Origin: Neobacillus sp. WH10
GTDB lineage: Bacteria > Bacillota > Bacilli > Bacillales > Cytobacillaceae
DNA length: 64,000 bases
Direction: 5' to 3'
Assembly: GCF_030123405.1 (NCBI RefSeq)
Contig: NZ_CP126110.1
Location: 2,108,001-2,172,000, forward strand
A program made the translations under genes and the position numbers. Each line of letters opens with the position of its first letter. Position 1 is the stretch's first letter. The notes under the pieces are model-generated. The model did no database searches. It was not told the origin of the DNA and saw nothing but the letters and a program-made list of their open reading frames with translations. Below, piece after piece: positions 36,008 to 45,124 of the stretch.

Positions 36008-36409
36008 GTGAGTGGAAAAGAAATTCGCCGATCCATGCCACTGTTTCCCATCGGAACCGTCATGCAGCTAACAGAACTAACTGCCAGGCAAATCCGCTAT
36101 TATGAAGAACACCAATTGATTTCTCCAGCAAGAACCGAGGGGAACAGGCGACTATTTAGTTTAAATGATATTGATAGACTGTTAGAAATTAAGGATCTAA
36201 TTGATCAAGGTGTCAACATGGCAGGGATCAAGCAATTATTTTTAGTAAAAGAACAGCAATCAAATGTGTTAGAACAACAAACGGAAAAAGCAAAACGCGA
36301 TCTGTCTGATGATGAGCTTAGAAAGCTTCTGCGTAACGAATTATTGCATTCAGGCAGATTAAATCGGTCATCCCTAAGACAGGGCGATATATCACGTTTT
36401 TTCCATTAA
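36008..36409 (+). CDS. glnR: Nitrogen regulator GlnR (MerR family)
   Basis: Encodes 133 residues from a GTG at 36008 behind AAAGGAGGAG; a TTG one codon earlier is possible. The MerR-type helix-turn-helix reads FPIGTVMQLTELTARQIRYY with RRLFSLNDIDRLLEIK, and the C-terminal regulatory tail ends RQGDISRFFH, the segment through which feedback-inhibited glutamine synthetase activates GlnR. glnA lies 35 bp downstream. Two GlnR boxes precede the gene. Confidence 0.97.
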   Translation: MSGKEIRRSMPLFPIGTVMQLTELTARQIRYYEEHQLISPARTEGNRRLFSLNDIDRLLEIKDLIDQGVNMAGIKQLFLVKEQQSNVLEQQTEKAKRDLSDDELRKLLRNELLHSGRLNRSSLRQGDISRFFH

Positions 36410-36444
36410 CAAATGAAGTTTTTTCAAAATTGGAGGGTTTTATA

Positions 36445-37779
36445 ATGAAAAAGTATTCAAGAGAAGACATTAAAAGGCTTGCATCAGAAGAAAACGTAAA
36501 ATTTATTCGCCTGCAATTTACGGATATTCTTGGAACCATTAAAAACGTAGAGATTCCAATCAGCCAATTAGAGAAAGCGCTAGATAACAAAATGATGTTT
36601 GATGGTTCTTCCATCGAAGGTTTTGTTCGGATTGAAGAGTCTGATATGTATTTGTATCCAGATTTAGACACATGGGTTGTCTTTCCGTGGACAGCGGAAA
36701 AGGGTAAAGTAGCCCGCCTCATTTGTGATATTCACAATTCTGACGGCACTCCTTTTGGCGGTGATCCGCGTAATAACTTAAAGCGTGTTCTAAAGGAAAT
36801 GAATGAACTCGGCTTCACAGATTTCAATCTCGGACCAGAGCCAGAATTCTTCTTGTTTAAATTGGATGAAAAAGGACAGCCGACATTAGAGTTAAATGAC
36901 CAAGGTGGATACTTTGATTTTGCACCAACTGATCTTGGTGAAAACTGCCGCCGTGATATCGTACTGGAGTTAGAAGAAATGGGTTTTGAAATCGAAGCTT
37001 CTCACCATGAGGTAGCACCAGGACAGCATGAAATCGACTTCAAATATGCTGACGCTTTAACGGCGTGTGATCAAATTCAAACCTTCAAACTTGTAGTGAA
37101 AACCATTGCTCGTAAACATGGCTTGCATGCTACTTTCATGCCAAAACCATTATTCGGTGTTAATGGATCTGGAATGCATATGAATCTTTCATTGTTTACA
37201 AATGGAGAAAATGCCTTCTTCGAGCCTACTGGTGACTTACAGATGAGTGACAATGCCCGCCATTTCATCGCTGGAATTCTAAAACACGCACCAAACTTTA
37301 CAGCAGTAACCAATCCAACTGTTAACTCATATAAGCGGCTAGTACCTGGTTATGAAGCACCATGTTATGTGGCCTGGTCTGCTCAAAACCGTTCACCATT
37401 AATTCGTATTCCTGCATCACGCGGTTTAAGCACACGTGTAGAGGTACGGAGCGTGGATCCTGCAGCAAATCCATACTTAGCAATGGCAGTGCTTCTAAAA
37501 GCAGGCTTAGAAGGAATCAAAAATAAAATAACTCCTCCTGCACCAGTTGACCGTAACATTTATGTCATGAGCAAGGAAGAAAGAATTGAAGAGGGAATCA
37601 TTGATCTTCCTGCAACATTAGCTCAAGCATTAGAGCAATTAAAGTCAGATGAAGTGATTGTCTCCGGTCTTGGCGAGCACATCTTCGAACACTTTGTTGA
37701 GGCAAAAGAGATTGAATGGGATATGTTCCGTACAGTCGTTCATCAGTGGGAACGTGACCAATATATGAGCATGTATTAA
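36445..37779 (+). CDS. glnA: Glutamine synthetase type I
   Basis: Encodes 444 residues, the B. subtilis length, from the ATG at 36445 after TGGAGGG. Motifs include FDGSSIEGF (beta-grasp), GPEPEFFLF, GQHEIDFKYADAL, NGSGMHMNLS and NRSPLIRIPASRG. The adenylylation-site tyrosine region of type I-beta enzymes is not evident, in keeping with the I-alpha group controlled by feedback inhibition and GlnR binding. It makes glutamine from glutamate and ammonia. Terminal gene of the glnRA operon. Confidence 0.98.
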   Translation: MKKYSREDIKRLASEENVKFIRLQFTDILGTIKNVEIPISQLEKALDNKMMFDGSSIEGFVRIEESDMYLYPDLDTWVVFPWTAEKGKVARLICDIHNSDGTPFGGDPRNNLKRVLKEMNELGFTDFNLGPEPEFFLFKLDEKGQPTLELNDQGGYFDFAPTDLGENCRRDIVLELEEMGFEIEASHHEVAPGQHEIDFKYADALTACDQIQTFKLVVKTIARKHGLHATFMPKPLFGVNGSGMHMNLSLFTNGENAFFEPTGDLQMSDNARHFIAGILKHAPNFTAVTNPTVNSYKRLVPGYEAPCYVAWSAQNRSPLIRIPASRGLSTRVEVRSVDPAANPYLAMAVLLKAGLEGIKNKITPPAPVDRNIYVMSKEERIEEGIIDLPATLAQALEQLKSDEVIVSGLGEHIFEHFVEAKEIEWDMFRTVVHQWERDQYMSMY

Positions 37780-37797
37780 TATTTAGCAGATGAAACA

Positions 37798-37838
37798 AAA
37801 AACCCAGTTTGGAAAAAATCCAATACTGGGTTTTTTGT
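37798..37838. terminator. Terminator after glnA (bidirectional)
   Basis: AAAAACCCAGT/ACTGGGTTTTT with an inner TTGGA/TCCAA stem, then a T-run. The convergent gene ends at 37839, so it can serve both. Confidence 0.85.
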
Positions 37839-38126
37839 TTACTTTTCTTCACTGTTTTGATTCAATAATTTGAATCTATAAAGGACCACATCACCACTGA
37901 TTCCGGCAATAATAGAAAAAACAGTAATCTCTACAAATGAATTTGGAGCTGTATACAGAACGAGGAGAAGAGCAGCAATTGCACCTAGAAGCAATTCTTC
38001 TAGAAAACCGAGATAAAGGAACCTTTTCGTTTTACGAGGCATAACCATTTTTCCGTGCTTTCGAACATGTCCAATGATCCCAACCGACCCACCAATCACT
38101 AAAGAGAAAATAATGTCCGTTAACAC
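37839..38126 (-). CDS. DUF4257-type small membrane protein
   Basis: Encodes 95 residues with hydrophobic segments at about 2-18, 40-62 and 64-82 separated by a basic loop. It looks like the DUF4257 family of Bacillaceae, often found between glnA and lexA. Function unknown. Start ATG at 38126 (GGAGTG upstream on the minus strand). 38127-38298 is AT-rich with no other gene. Confidence 0.7.
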   Translation of the reverse strand: MLTDIIFSLVIGGSVGIIGHVRKHGKMVMPRKTKRFLYLGFLEELLLGAIAALLLVLYTAPNSFVEITVFSIIAGISGDVVLYRFKLLNQNSEEK

Positions 38127-38298
38127 TGTTTCTCACACTCCTTAAGCCTATGATTTTTTTTGGACCTAAGGTAAAATCATGGTGTAGTATTATTATATAA
38201 AAAAATAAACAATATAAGCATGAGTAAAAATACTGAATTTTCCAAACTTTAATACAAAGTATGACACTATTTATAAATTTTCCCAATAAAAATACAAA

Positions 38299-38327
38299 AA
38301 AAAGCTGGGCAATGGTGCCAGCTTTTT
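38299..38327 (-). terminator. Terminator of lexA
   Basis: AAAAAGCTGG/CCAGCTTTTT, 10-bp stem, with the T-run on the minus strand just after the lexA stop. Confidence 0.8.
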
Positions 38328-38332
38328 CCACT

Positions 38333-38956
38333 TTAATGAATATGTCGATATACGCCAATGACTTTTCCTAGAATCGAAACATTCCTTAAAATGATAGGAT
38401 CCATGGTAGAGTTCTCGGGCTGCAGGCGGATATAGTCCTTTTCCTTAAAAAATCTCTTACATGTTGCTTCGTCTTCCTCTGTCATCGCAACAACGATATC
38501 ACCGTTATTGGCGGTTTGCTGCTGTTTAACAATAACATAGTCCCCGTCAAGAATCCCGGCTTCTATCATACTTTCACCCATAATTTCTAACATAAATACC
38601 TGTTCATCAGCGGGTGCAAGACTTTCTGGAAGCGGAAAATATTCTTCCACATTTTCGATTGCCGTAATTGGTATACCTGCCGTAACTTTCCCAACAACTG
38701 GGACATTTACAACTTTGTTTCTTGGAATATGTGCTGCTTCATCCACTTCTAATATTTCTATTGCTCTTGGTTTGGTAGGATCTCGACGGATAAGACCTTT
38801 ACTTTCCAACCTCGCTAAATGTCCGTGAACAGTTGAGCTGGATGCAAGTCCGACTGCTTCCCCTATTTCCCTGACCGAAGGAGGATAACCTTTACTCCTA
38901 ACTTCATTTTTAATGAAATCCAGGATATCCTGCTGCCGTTTTGATATTTTTACCAT
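38333..38956 (-). CDS. lexA: SOS repressor LexA
   Basis: Encodes 207 residues from the ATG at 38956 with GAGGTG upstream; a GTG four codons earlier is part of that site. The winged helix is at about 1-65 (REIGEAVGLASSSTVHGHL). The self-cleavage site is Ala93-Gly94, with catalytic Ser129 (GESM) and Lys167 (ATCKRF). RecA filaments trigger autocleavage and derepress SOS genes. It is divergent from yneA, and shared boxes between the two would mediate autorepression. Confidence 0.98.
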   Translation of the reverse strand: MVKISKRQQDILDFIKNEVRSKGYPPSVREIGEAVGLASSSTVHGHLARLESKGLIRRDPTKPRAIEILEVDEAAHIPRNKVVNVPVVGKVTAGIPITAIENVEEYFPLPESLAPADEQVFMLEIMGESMIEAGILDGDYVIVKQQQTANNGDIVVAMTEEDEATCKRFFKEKDYIRLQPENSTMDPIILRNVSILGKVIGVYRHIH

Positions 38957-39017
38957 GATAAAATGCACCTCACCTGGTTATTGTTGTCTTTATTATAGCA
39001 TGTTCTTCTATTTCATA

Positions 39018-39098
39018 CAAACATAAGTTCGAAATAGTAGTTGACAACAAACGAGTGTTCGTATTATAATCAAACCATCAAAAGAGAACACACATTCC
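39018..39098. promoter_or_regulatory. LexA boxes and yneA promoter
   Basis: CAAACATAAGTTCG (39018-39031) and CAAACGAGTGTTCG (39048-39061) each match CGAACN4GTTCG with one change. AGAACACACATTCC (39085-39098) is a weaker third site. The yneA promoter TTGACA (39041-39046) and TATAAT (39065-39070) brackets the second box, so LexA would block it directly. Confidence 0.85.
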
Positions 39099-39116
39099 TA
39101 TAAGAGGTGCGGAAAA

Positions 39117-39443
39117 ATGAAAAAATTATGGAACCAATACTCGTATGCTATTACACTTATCATTTTAAGCTGTTTATTTGCTTTCATATTCTCATTTCAA
39201 CATCATACCAATGAACAGGATCAATTTGTCAAAGTAACTATTTCTGAGGGTGATACACTCTGGGGAATTTCTAACCAATATGCCAAACTGCATTCTTTTT
39301 CAAACGAGGAGTTTGTAAGTTGGGTAAAGAAGCATAATGAAAACATCAATGATCAAATTTTTCCGGGTGAAGAAATCATCATTCCGATTAATAGAATAGA
39401 TTCTTCACTAACAACAGAATTAGCTAGCGCCCCAGGAGAATAG
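39117..39443 (+). CDS. yneA: SOS cell-division suppressor YneA
   Basis: Encodes 108 residues: a transmembrane helix at about 10-28, then an extracellular LysM domain (VTISEGDTLWGISNQYAK ... NDQIFPGEEIIIP). Same size and design as B. subtilis YneA, which delays septation during DNA damage by acting on the late divisome and is rapidly degraded. Expression is set by the LexA boxes upstream. First gene of yneA-yneB-ynzC. Confidence 0.93.
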   Translation: MKKLWNQYSYAITLIILSCLFAFIFSFQHHTNEQDQFVKVTISEGDTLWGISNQYAKLHSFSNEEFVSWVKKHNENINDQIFPGEEIIIPINRIDSSLTTELASAPGE

Positions 39444-39458
39444 AAAGGAAGCTTTTCT

Positions 39459-40106
39459 ATGAAAGCAATTATATATTGCCGAGTCAGCACGAATAAAGAA
39501 ACCCAGGAAACTTCATTAAATCGTCAGGAAGAAGAACTTATTCAGCTTGCGAAGCACTATCAATTTGAAATTGATTCTATAATAAAAGAACAAGCGAGCG
39601 GATACGATTTTGAAAGAGAAGGAATACTACAGGTATTAGAAAGAATAAAAGATCAACAGGTACAGGCTTTGTTGATCCAGGACGAAACGCGGCTTGGAAG
39701 AGGTAACGCGAAAATTGCCCTTCTGCATTGTATATTTAAAGAAGATGTTAAACTTTATAGTATTTCCCATAATGGTGAATTGGAGCTGTCAGAATCGGAT
39801 TCAATGGTGTTAAAAATCGTGAGCATGGTGGAAGAATATCAACGGAAGCTTCATAATGTGAAAATTAAACGAGGCATGAAACGAGCGGTTCAGCAAGGAT
39901 ATAAACCGGAAAGAAATTTAAAAAACCTGGGGGAGTCCTCGGGGAGAGATAAAATTGAAGTACCGATAGAGCAAATTATAAGATTGAGAAAAAACAACTT
40001 AACCTTTGCGGATATAGCCGCTACTCTTAGAGGATTTGGTTATAATATTTCTAAAGCAACCGTACATAGAAGATACCAAGAATATATCGAATCTCAAGAA
40101 GAGTAG
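39459..40106 (+). CDS. yneB: Serine recombinase-family resolvase YneB
   Basis: Encodes 215 residues. The resolvase domain starts AIIYCRVSTNK with Ser10, the residue that forms the covalent DNA link, and continues with LNRQEEEL and a DETRLGRG segment. The C-terminal helix-turn-helix is LTFADIAATLRG ... SKATVHRR. It lies 15 bp after yneA and shares its SOS promoter, as in B. subtilis. Biological role unclear; no adjacent res site is seen. Confidence 0.92.
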   Translation: MKAIIYCRVSTNKETQETSLNRQEEELIQLAKHYQFEIDSIIKEQASGYDFEREGILQVLERIKDQQVQALLIQDETRLGRGNAKIALLHCIFKEDVKLYSISHNGELELSESDSMVLKIVSMVEEYQRKLHNVKIKRGMKRAVQQGYKPERNLKNLGESSGRDKIEVPIEQIIRLRKNNLTFADIAATLRGFGYNISKATVHRRYQEYIESQEE

Positions 40107-40181
40107 ACCTTTTGCCTTGTCAGAAGGTCTTTTTTTTAGTAAAATCAGATGGCTTAAATAGTTTGAAGGGAAGGTTCTTAA

Positions 40182-40412
40182 ATGCTATCAAAAGAAAAAA
40201 TGGCTCGAATTAATGAACTGGCAAGAAAAGCAAAATCGTCAGGTTTAACAGATTTAGAAGCAAAAGAGCAATCTAAATTAAGAAGTGAGTATTTGGCAAC
40301 TTTCCGCTCTAATATGCTTGATACATTAACAAATACAAAGTTTATAGATCCTGAAGGTAATGATGTAACACCTGAAAAACTAAAAGCAAGGAAGAAAAAT
40401 TCACTTCATTAA
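40182..40412 (+). CDS. ynzC: DUF896 protein YnzC
   Basis: Encodes 76 residues with the two-helix DUF896 core (MARINELARKAKSSGLTDLE, EQSKLRSEYL). Third gene of the LexA-controlled yneA operon in B. subtilis. Function unknown. AAGGGAAGG precedes the ATG; a palindromic terminator ends it. Confidence 0.93.
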   Translation: MLSKEKMARINELARKAKSSGLTDLEAKEQSKLRSEYLATFRSNMLDTLTNTKFIDPEGNDVTPEKLKARKKNSLH

Positions 40413-40496
40413 AATGTAAAGATTACATTTTGGGTAAAACAGAATTTCATTAATTCTGAACTTATATTGAGGATTCTGTCTTCGCCAAAGGGGCTG

Positions 40497-40519
40497 CTCG
40501 CCAATTGGCGAGTTTTTCT
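40497..40519 (+). terminator. Terminator after ynzC
   Basis: CTCGCC/GGCGAG around AATT, followed by TTTTTCTTTTT. Confidence 0.8.
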
Positions 40520-40678
40520 TTTTATTACATTTTTACATATATAAATCAAATCTGTGTCAAAATAAGAAACAAAATGACTTTTGCTTCTTACTTTTTAAGC
40601 TATTAGTTGAATAAATAGCATCAGCAATATAATATTAATGATGTATTTAGTAATTGTGCATAAGAAAGGATGTAATTC

Positions 40679-42685
40679 ATGTTTAATACTATTGATGATT
40701 TATCTGTTACTTCGATACGGACTCTCTCCATTGATGCAATCGAGAAGGCAAACTCTGGACATCCTGGGATGCCAATGGGTGCAGCACCAATGGCTTATAC
40801 ATTATGGACTCGCATAATGAATCATAATCCAAAAAATCCTCATTGGTTTAACCGTGACCGGTTTGTTTTATCTGCTGGCCATGGCTCAGCATTGCTTTAC
40901 AGCATGCTTCATTTATCCGGTTACAATTTAACCATGGATGACCTAAAACAATTCCGCCAATGGGGAAGTAAAACACCTGGACACCCTGAATATGGCCACA
41001 CTGAAGGGGTTGAAGCTACAACTGGTCCGCTTGGTCAAGGGATTGCAATGGCTGTTGGAATGGCAATGGCAGAACGCCATGTTGCTAGCGTTTATAATAA
41101 AGATAAATATGAACTTGTGAACCATTTTACATACAGCATTTGTGGTGATGGTGATTTAATGGAAGGTGTATCCGCAGAGGCTGCATCACTTGCAGGACAT
41201 TTAAAATTAGGTCGTTTGGTTGTCCTTTACGATTCTAATGATATTTCTCTTGACGGTGACTTAAATAAATCATTCTCTGAAAGTGTCAAAGAACGTTTTC
41301 AAGCATATGGCTGGCAATACCTTCGTGTAGAAGACGGTAATAATCTTGAAGAAATCCTAAAAGCACTTGAAGAAGCAAAAAGTGACTTAGACCGTCCTAC
41401 TATGATTGAAGTAAGAACAGTAATTGGTTATGGTTCGCCTAATCGTGCCGGAACATCTGGTGTACATGGTTCACCACTAGGTGCCAATGAACTAAAGCTT
41501 ACAAAAGAAGCTTATAAATGGACATTTGAAGAAGACTTCCATGTACCACAAGAAGTATATGATAACTTCCAAAAACTAATTGTTGAAACTGGTACGAAGA
41601 AAGAAAAAGAATGGAGCGACCTTTTTGCACAATATAAAAAGGAGTATCCTGAACTAGCAACTCAACTTGAACAAGCATTAAAGAATGAACTTCCCGAAGG
41701 ATGGGATAAAGATGTTCCAGTATATCCTGAAGGAAAAAGCCTTGCAAGCCGTGCTTCATCAAGCGAAGTGTTAAACGGTATTGCGAAAAACCTTCCAACT
41801 TTCATCGGTGGTTCTGCGGACCTTGCTGGTTCAAATAAAACGATGATTAAAGGTTCAAAAGACTATATGCCTGGAGCTTATGAAGGCCGTAACTTCTGGT
41901 TCGGCGTACGTGAATTTGCGATGGGCGCTGCGATGAACGGTATTGCCCTTCATGGCGGTGTAAAAGTATTTGGCGGAACATTCTTTGTGTTCTCTGACTA
42001 CTTGCGTCCAGCTATTCGTTTAGCTGCTCTAATGGGATTACCGGTTACCTATGTATTTACCCATGACAGCATTGCTGTTGGGGAAGATGGTCCAACACAT
42101 GAACCAATCGAACAAATTGCAGCATTACGTGCAATGCCTGGTTTATCTATCATTCGTCCTGCAGACGGGAACGAAACAGCTGCTGCTTGGAAGCTTGCGG
42201 TTGAATCAACAAACAAACCAACAGCACTCGTATTGACTCGTCAGGATTTACCGACATTAAAAGGAACCGATACAAATGCGTACGAGGGAGTTTCAAAGGG
42301 AGCATATGTTGTTTCTCCATCAGAAAAAGAAACTCCAGATGCATTACTATTGGCTACTGGTTCAGAAGTTAGTCTTGCTGTTGAAGCACAAAAAACCCTT
42401 GTTGGAGAAGGTATTCACGTTTCTGTTGTCAGCATGCCTTCATGGGATCGCTTTGAACAACAATCCCAAGAATACAAAAATTCTGTGCTTCCAAAGAATG
42501 TGAAAAAACGTCTAGGAATTGAAGTGGGCGCTTCCTTAGGCTGGCATAAATATACTGGTGATGAAGGCGATGTATTAGCAATTGATAAGTTCGGAGCTTC
42601 TGCACCAGGTGAAAAAATCATGGAAGAATACGGCTTTACAGTTAATAACGTAGTAGAACGAGTAAAAGCACTTTTACAACAATAA
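40679..42685 (+). CDS. tkt: Transketolase
   Basis: Encodes 668 residues. The thiamin diphosphate domain has SGHPGMPMGAAPMAY, GHGSALLY, the GDGDLMEG metal-binding motif and DSNDISLDG. The pyrimidine domain has REFAMGAAMNGIALHGG and THDSIAVGEDGPTHEP, and a transketolase C-terminal domain follows. It transfers two-carbon units in the pentose phosphate pathway. Position after ynzC and before sirA is the conserved Bacillus order. ATG at 40679 follows GAAAGGATG. 40520-40678 holds only its promoter region. Confidence 0.98.
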   Translation: MFNTIDDLSVTSIRTLSIDAIEKANSGHPGMPMGAAPMAYTLWTRIMNHNPKNPHWFNRDRFVLSAGHGSALLYSMLHLSGYNLTMDDLKQFRQWGSKTPGHPEYGHTEGVEATTGPLGQGIAMAVGMAMAERHVASVYNKDKYELVNHFTYSICGDGDLMEGVSAEAASLAGHLKLGRLVVLYDSNDISLDGDLNKSFSESVKERFQAYGWQYLRVEDGNNLEEILKALEEAKSDLDRPTMIEVRTVIGYGSPNRAGTSGVHGSPLGANELKLTKEAYKWTFEEDFHVPQEVYDNFQKLIVETGTKKEKEWSDLFAQYKKEYPELATQLEQALKNELPEGWDKDVPVYPEGKSLASRASSSEVLNGIAKNLPTFIGGSADLAGSNKTMIKGSKDYMPGAYEGRNFWFGVREFAMGAAMNGIALHGGVKVFGGTFFVFSDYLRPAIRLAALMGLPVTYVFTHDSIAVGEDGPTHEPIEQIAALRAMPGLSIIRPADGNETAAAWKLAVESTNKPTALVLTRQDLPTLKGTDTNAYEGVSKGAYVVSPSEKETPDALLLATGSEVSLAVEAQKTLVGEGIHVSVVSMPSWDRFEQQSQEYKNSVLPKNVKKRLGIEVGASLGWHKYTGDEGDVLAIDKFGASAPGEKIMEEYGFTVNNVVERVKALLQQ

Positions 42686-42701
42686 GATAGTGAAATATGA
42701 G

Positions 42702-42731
42702 AGAGAACGGATAGATCCGTTCTCTTTTTTT
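42702..42731 (+). terminator. Terminator after tkt
   Basis: AGAGAACGG/CCGTTCTCT with an ATAGAT loop, then TTTTTTT. The 42732-43170 stretch beyond it is AT-rich and I see no gene in it. Confidence 0.85.
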
Positions 42732-43173
42732 TGAGTTTATATCAGAAAAATATGGTAATTAATTTAACAAGATGAAAGTGAGTCATAACAGGTTTAGAAT
42801 TAGCTATAAAAAAGAAATACTGAGCCAATATATGAAAAGGTACCCCCAAAGATTCGATGTAATTTCATGAATTATCTAAAAAGTATATAAAATGGATGAA
42901 TATACATTTATAAAATAAGAAAATTTTCACTTTTTTCGGGTGCCTATTGGATCTGACTATCGCTATTATTGGCTAAATTATTTTTTTTACAAAAATATGA
43001 ACAATATGTCTTTAAAAAGGAATGCTCGATCATTCTACCGAATTCATAGTAGATTTGTTAAGAAATCTGATAATCGACAAAAATAGTGAAATTTTTTGCC
43101 GCTGTAAGACAAATGTTTTGTTTATGGTTTTTTATAATAGTAAAAAGTGGTTTCAACGAAGGAGAGAGCAGTG

Positions 43174-43614
43174 GTGAGAAAATATCAGCTATATTTAATA
43201 GAAGATGAATTTGCCGCCCATTACTTCGGAAGAGAGCGATTATTTTTTCAGCTTTTTCAGGAACATCAAACAGCTGATGGCGAGCTTAAATTTATAACGC
43301 AAAAGCAAATTTCTTATATAACGAAAAGGGTAGAGGTTTTAAAGATCCATCAGTTGATCCAAAAACAGCTTGGTAAAATTAAAGGCTTTAAAGCGGATCA
43401 TGGCGCATATACTATTTTCTTAAGTGGAAAACTAAGCACAGCAAGGCTTGAAGTTTTTCATGACTTAATTACAGTTGAGGCAGAAGGCAGCTATGAAGCT
43501 GAAACGGCTTTTTTTGAAGTGCTTAGAAAATGTGAATCATCCTTTCTAGCATTGGACCTTGATCATGAGTGTTACGGCTGGTTAAAACCGATTAAAGAAA
43601 GAAAATTTATCTAA
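43174..43614 (+). CDS. sirA: Sporulation inhibitor of replication SirA
   Basis: Encodes 146 residues from a GTG at 43174 (another GTG one codon earlier) with AAGGAG upstream. It matches B. subtilis SirA in length and in YLIEDEFAAHYFGRE, SYEAETAFFEVL and the end YGWLKPIKERKFI. SirA binds DnaA domain I at the start of sporulation and blocks new rounds of replication. Spo0A control is expected from B. subtilis. Position between tkt and yneF is conserved. Confidence 0.9.
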   Translation: MRKYQLYLIEDEFAAHYFGRERLFFQLFQEHQTADGELKFITQKQISYITKRVEVLKIHQLIQKQLGKIKGFKADHGAYTIFLSGKLSTARLEVFHDLITVEAEGSYEAETAFFEVLRKCESSFLALDLDHECYGWLKPIKERKFI

Positions 43615-43687
43615 TTGCATCGAGATATTGTCTTATCCCGTTTTATTTAGTACACTGTATGGTAGACAACATGAAGGAGGAAGTTTA

Positions 43688-43903
43688 ATGGGTTATTACA
43701 TTCTAGTTGGTATACTAGCATTAGCAGCTGGTGTAGCACTAGGATTTTTCATTGCTCGTAAATATATGATGAGCTACTTAAAGAAAAATCCGCCAATCAA
43801 TGAACAAATGTTAAAAATGATGATGATGCAAATGGGAATGAAGCCTTCGCAAAAGAAAATCAACCAAATGATGTCAGCAATGAACAAGCAGGGTGGCAAG
43901 TAA
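43688..43903 (+). CDS. yneF: UPF0154 membrane protein YneF, with island-supplied 3' end
   Basis: Encodes 71 residues from the ATG at 43688 after GGAGGAAG. An N-terminal helix (about 3-25) and the conserved FFIARKYMMSYLKKNPPINE and KPSQKKINQMM segments identify YneF. The last 120 bases up to 43891 are repeated perfectly at 49248-49367. Here the protein ends ...NKQGGK from island DNA, whereas the right copy ends ...NKQQSK and is followed by a terminator, more like other YneF proteins. So the gene was the integration target and stays intact with a changed tail. Confidence 0.93.
   Translation: MGYYILVGILALAAGVALGFFIARKYMMSYLKKNPPINEQMLKMMMMQMGMKPSQKKINQMMSAMNKQGGK
43772..43891 (+). repeat. attL-type repeat within yneF
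   Basis: 120 bp identical to 49248-49367. It covers the 3' part of yneF from the codons for SYLKKNPP to those for MNKQ. It marks the left end of the island. Confidence 0.9.
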
Positions 43904-43971
43904 AAATCTGTCTTATCCTAGGTGTATCAAGGGTTTGAGTGTTTTACATAGAACGTAATTTTTAGGATGAA

Positions 43972-44092
43972 TGGTTAAGATTTCTACTAAGTCTGAAACC
44001 TTCCTCGTAAAAACGTAAAAAAATGCTTAAACCTTCCCACTCATTTTGAAATTTATTCCAATAAGTCACATTTTCTGATGAAGGATTAACCA
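43972..44092. promoter_or_regulatory. Putative integrase arm sites, left end
   Basis: TGGTTAA at 43972-43978 and its complement TTAACCA at 44086-44092, between the left att repeat and the integrase gene. Five more copies sit at the right end of the island. A role as arm-type binding sites is inferred from number and placement. Confidence 0.5.
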
Positions 44093-44122
44093 AAAATTCA
44101 ACAGAAAAGGTGGCTTTTTATT

Positions 44123-45061
44123 ATGGAAGAAATTAAGTATCTTGATGCAATGGATGAGTATTTAGTTCACTGTCAGGCATGTGGTTACACTGCTAAAACG
44201 ATGAAGAACAAGAGGCAGGAATACAAATTCTTGTCGAACTTCATCACCAAGAAAAGGGGAACAGAGGACAAGCTTTTAAGAGACATTGCTGTGGATGATT
44301 TAAAGGCATATTTCAGAGCAAAACAACACAGGGGCAATAAGCCTCAGACTATCCTAACAACATTCAAGGCAGTCAATGCTTTCTTTAACTGGTGCGTTGG
44401 TGAAGAGTACATAGGACATAATCCAATGAACAAGGTAGAAAGACCGAAGCAACCTAAAATTATGCTTAAGGGATTCACTGATGATGAAGTAAAGGCAATG
44501 ATTGATTCATTTAGTACTAAGACGTACTTAGAGGCTCGTAACAAAGCTATCATTGCCATGCTTGCCGACACTGGACTTAGAGCCATAGAGATTCGTACCT
44601 TCAAGGTTAAATCTATTATTGATAAAGATAATATAGTAGTCATGGGTAAAGGTAATAAAGAGCGCCACGTTCCAATCACTCCTGCATTGAAGAAATTCTT
44701 AATTAAATATGAAAGACAAAAAGCAAAATACTTTAAAGATTTTGCATCAACAGCAGATAACTATTTCTTGAATTATAATGGTGGTGAGGTCTCCCACACT
44801 GCATTATGGAACATCATTAGAGAAGCAGGGAGGAGAGCCGATGTTAAAGATGCAAGGGTTTCTCCACACACATTTAGGCACTACTACGCTGTAAATGCTT
44901 TGTTGAATGGGAAAGACCTATATACACTTTCAAGGCTTCTAGGGCATTCTGAAATATCTACAACGCAATTCTATCTTCAATCATTTGATGATAAAACATT
45001 GATTCAGAGAGGAATTGATATTAGCCCATTAATGAACTTTGGCAAAAATCTGAAAGTCTGA
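44123..45061 (+). CDS. Tyrosine recombinase (island integrase)
   Basis: Encodes 312 residues. The SAM-like N-terminal core-binding domain is at about 1-95 (DEYLVHCQACGYTAKTMKN). The catalytic domain follows, with Arg in ADTGLRAIEIRT (near 153), Lys in the GKGNKERHVPI hairpin (near 177), His-x-x-Arg in SPHTFRHYYAVNAL (near 253-256), His in LLGHSEISTTQ (near 276) and the Tyr nucleophile in FYLQSF. It lies next to the left att site and is the probable enzyme for the yneF insertion. ATG at 44123 follows AAAAGGTGG. All active-site residues are present. Confidence 0.92.
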   Translation: MEEIKYLDAMDEYLVHCQACGYTAKTMKNKRQEYKFLSNFITKKRGTEDKLLRDIAVDDLKAYFRAKQHRGNKPQTILTTFKAVNAFFNWCVGEEYIGHNPMNKVERPKQPKIMLKGFTDDEVKAMIDSFSTKTYLEARNKAIIAMLADTGLRAIEIRTFKVKSIIDKDNIVVMGKGNKERHVPITPALKKFLIKYERQKAKYFKDFASTADNYFLNYNGGEVSHTALWNIIREAGRRADVKDARVSPHTFRHYYAVNALLNGKDLYTLSRLLGHSEISTTQFYLQSFDDKTLIQRGIDISPLMNFGKNLKV

Positions 45062-45124
45062 TACATCTTCTCTAAGTCCTCTGTGAGCAACCATACTTAT
45101 ATTGTGTAAATTTTGTCTACTGTA

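Noticed and set aside
38127..38298. Upstream extension of the DUF4257 gene to 38358
   Set aside because: The alternative frame overlaps the lexA terminator and lacks a ribosome site.
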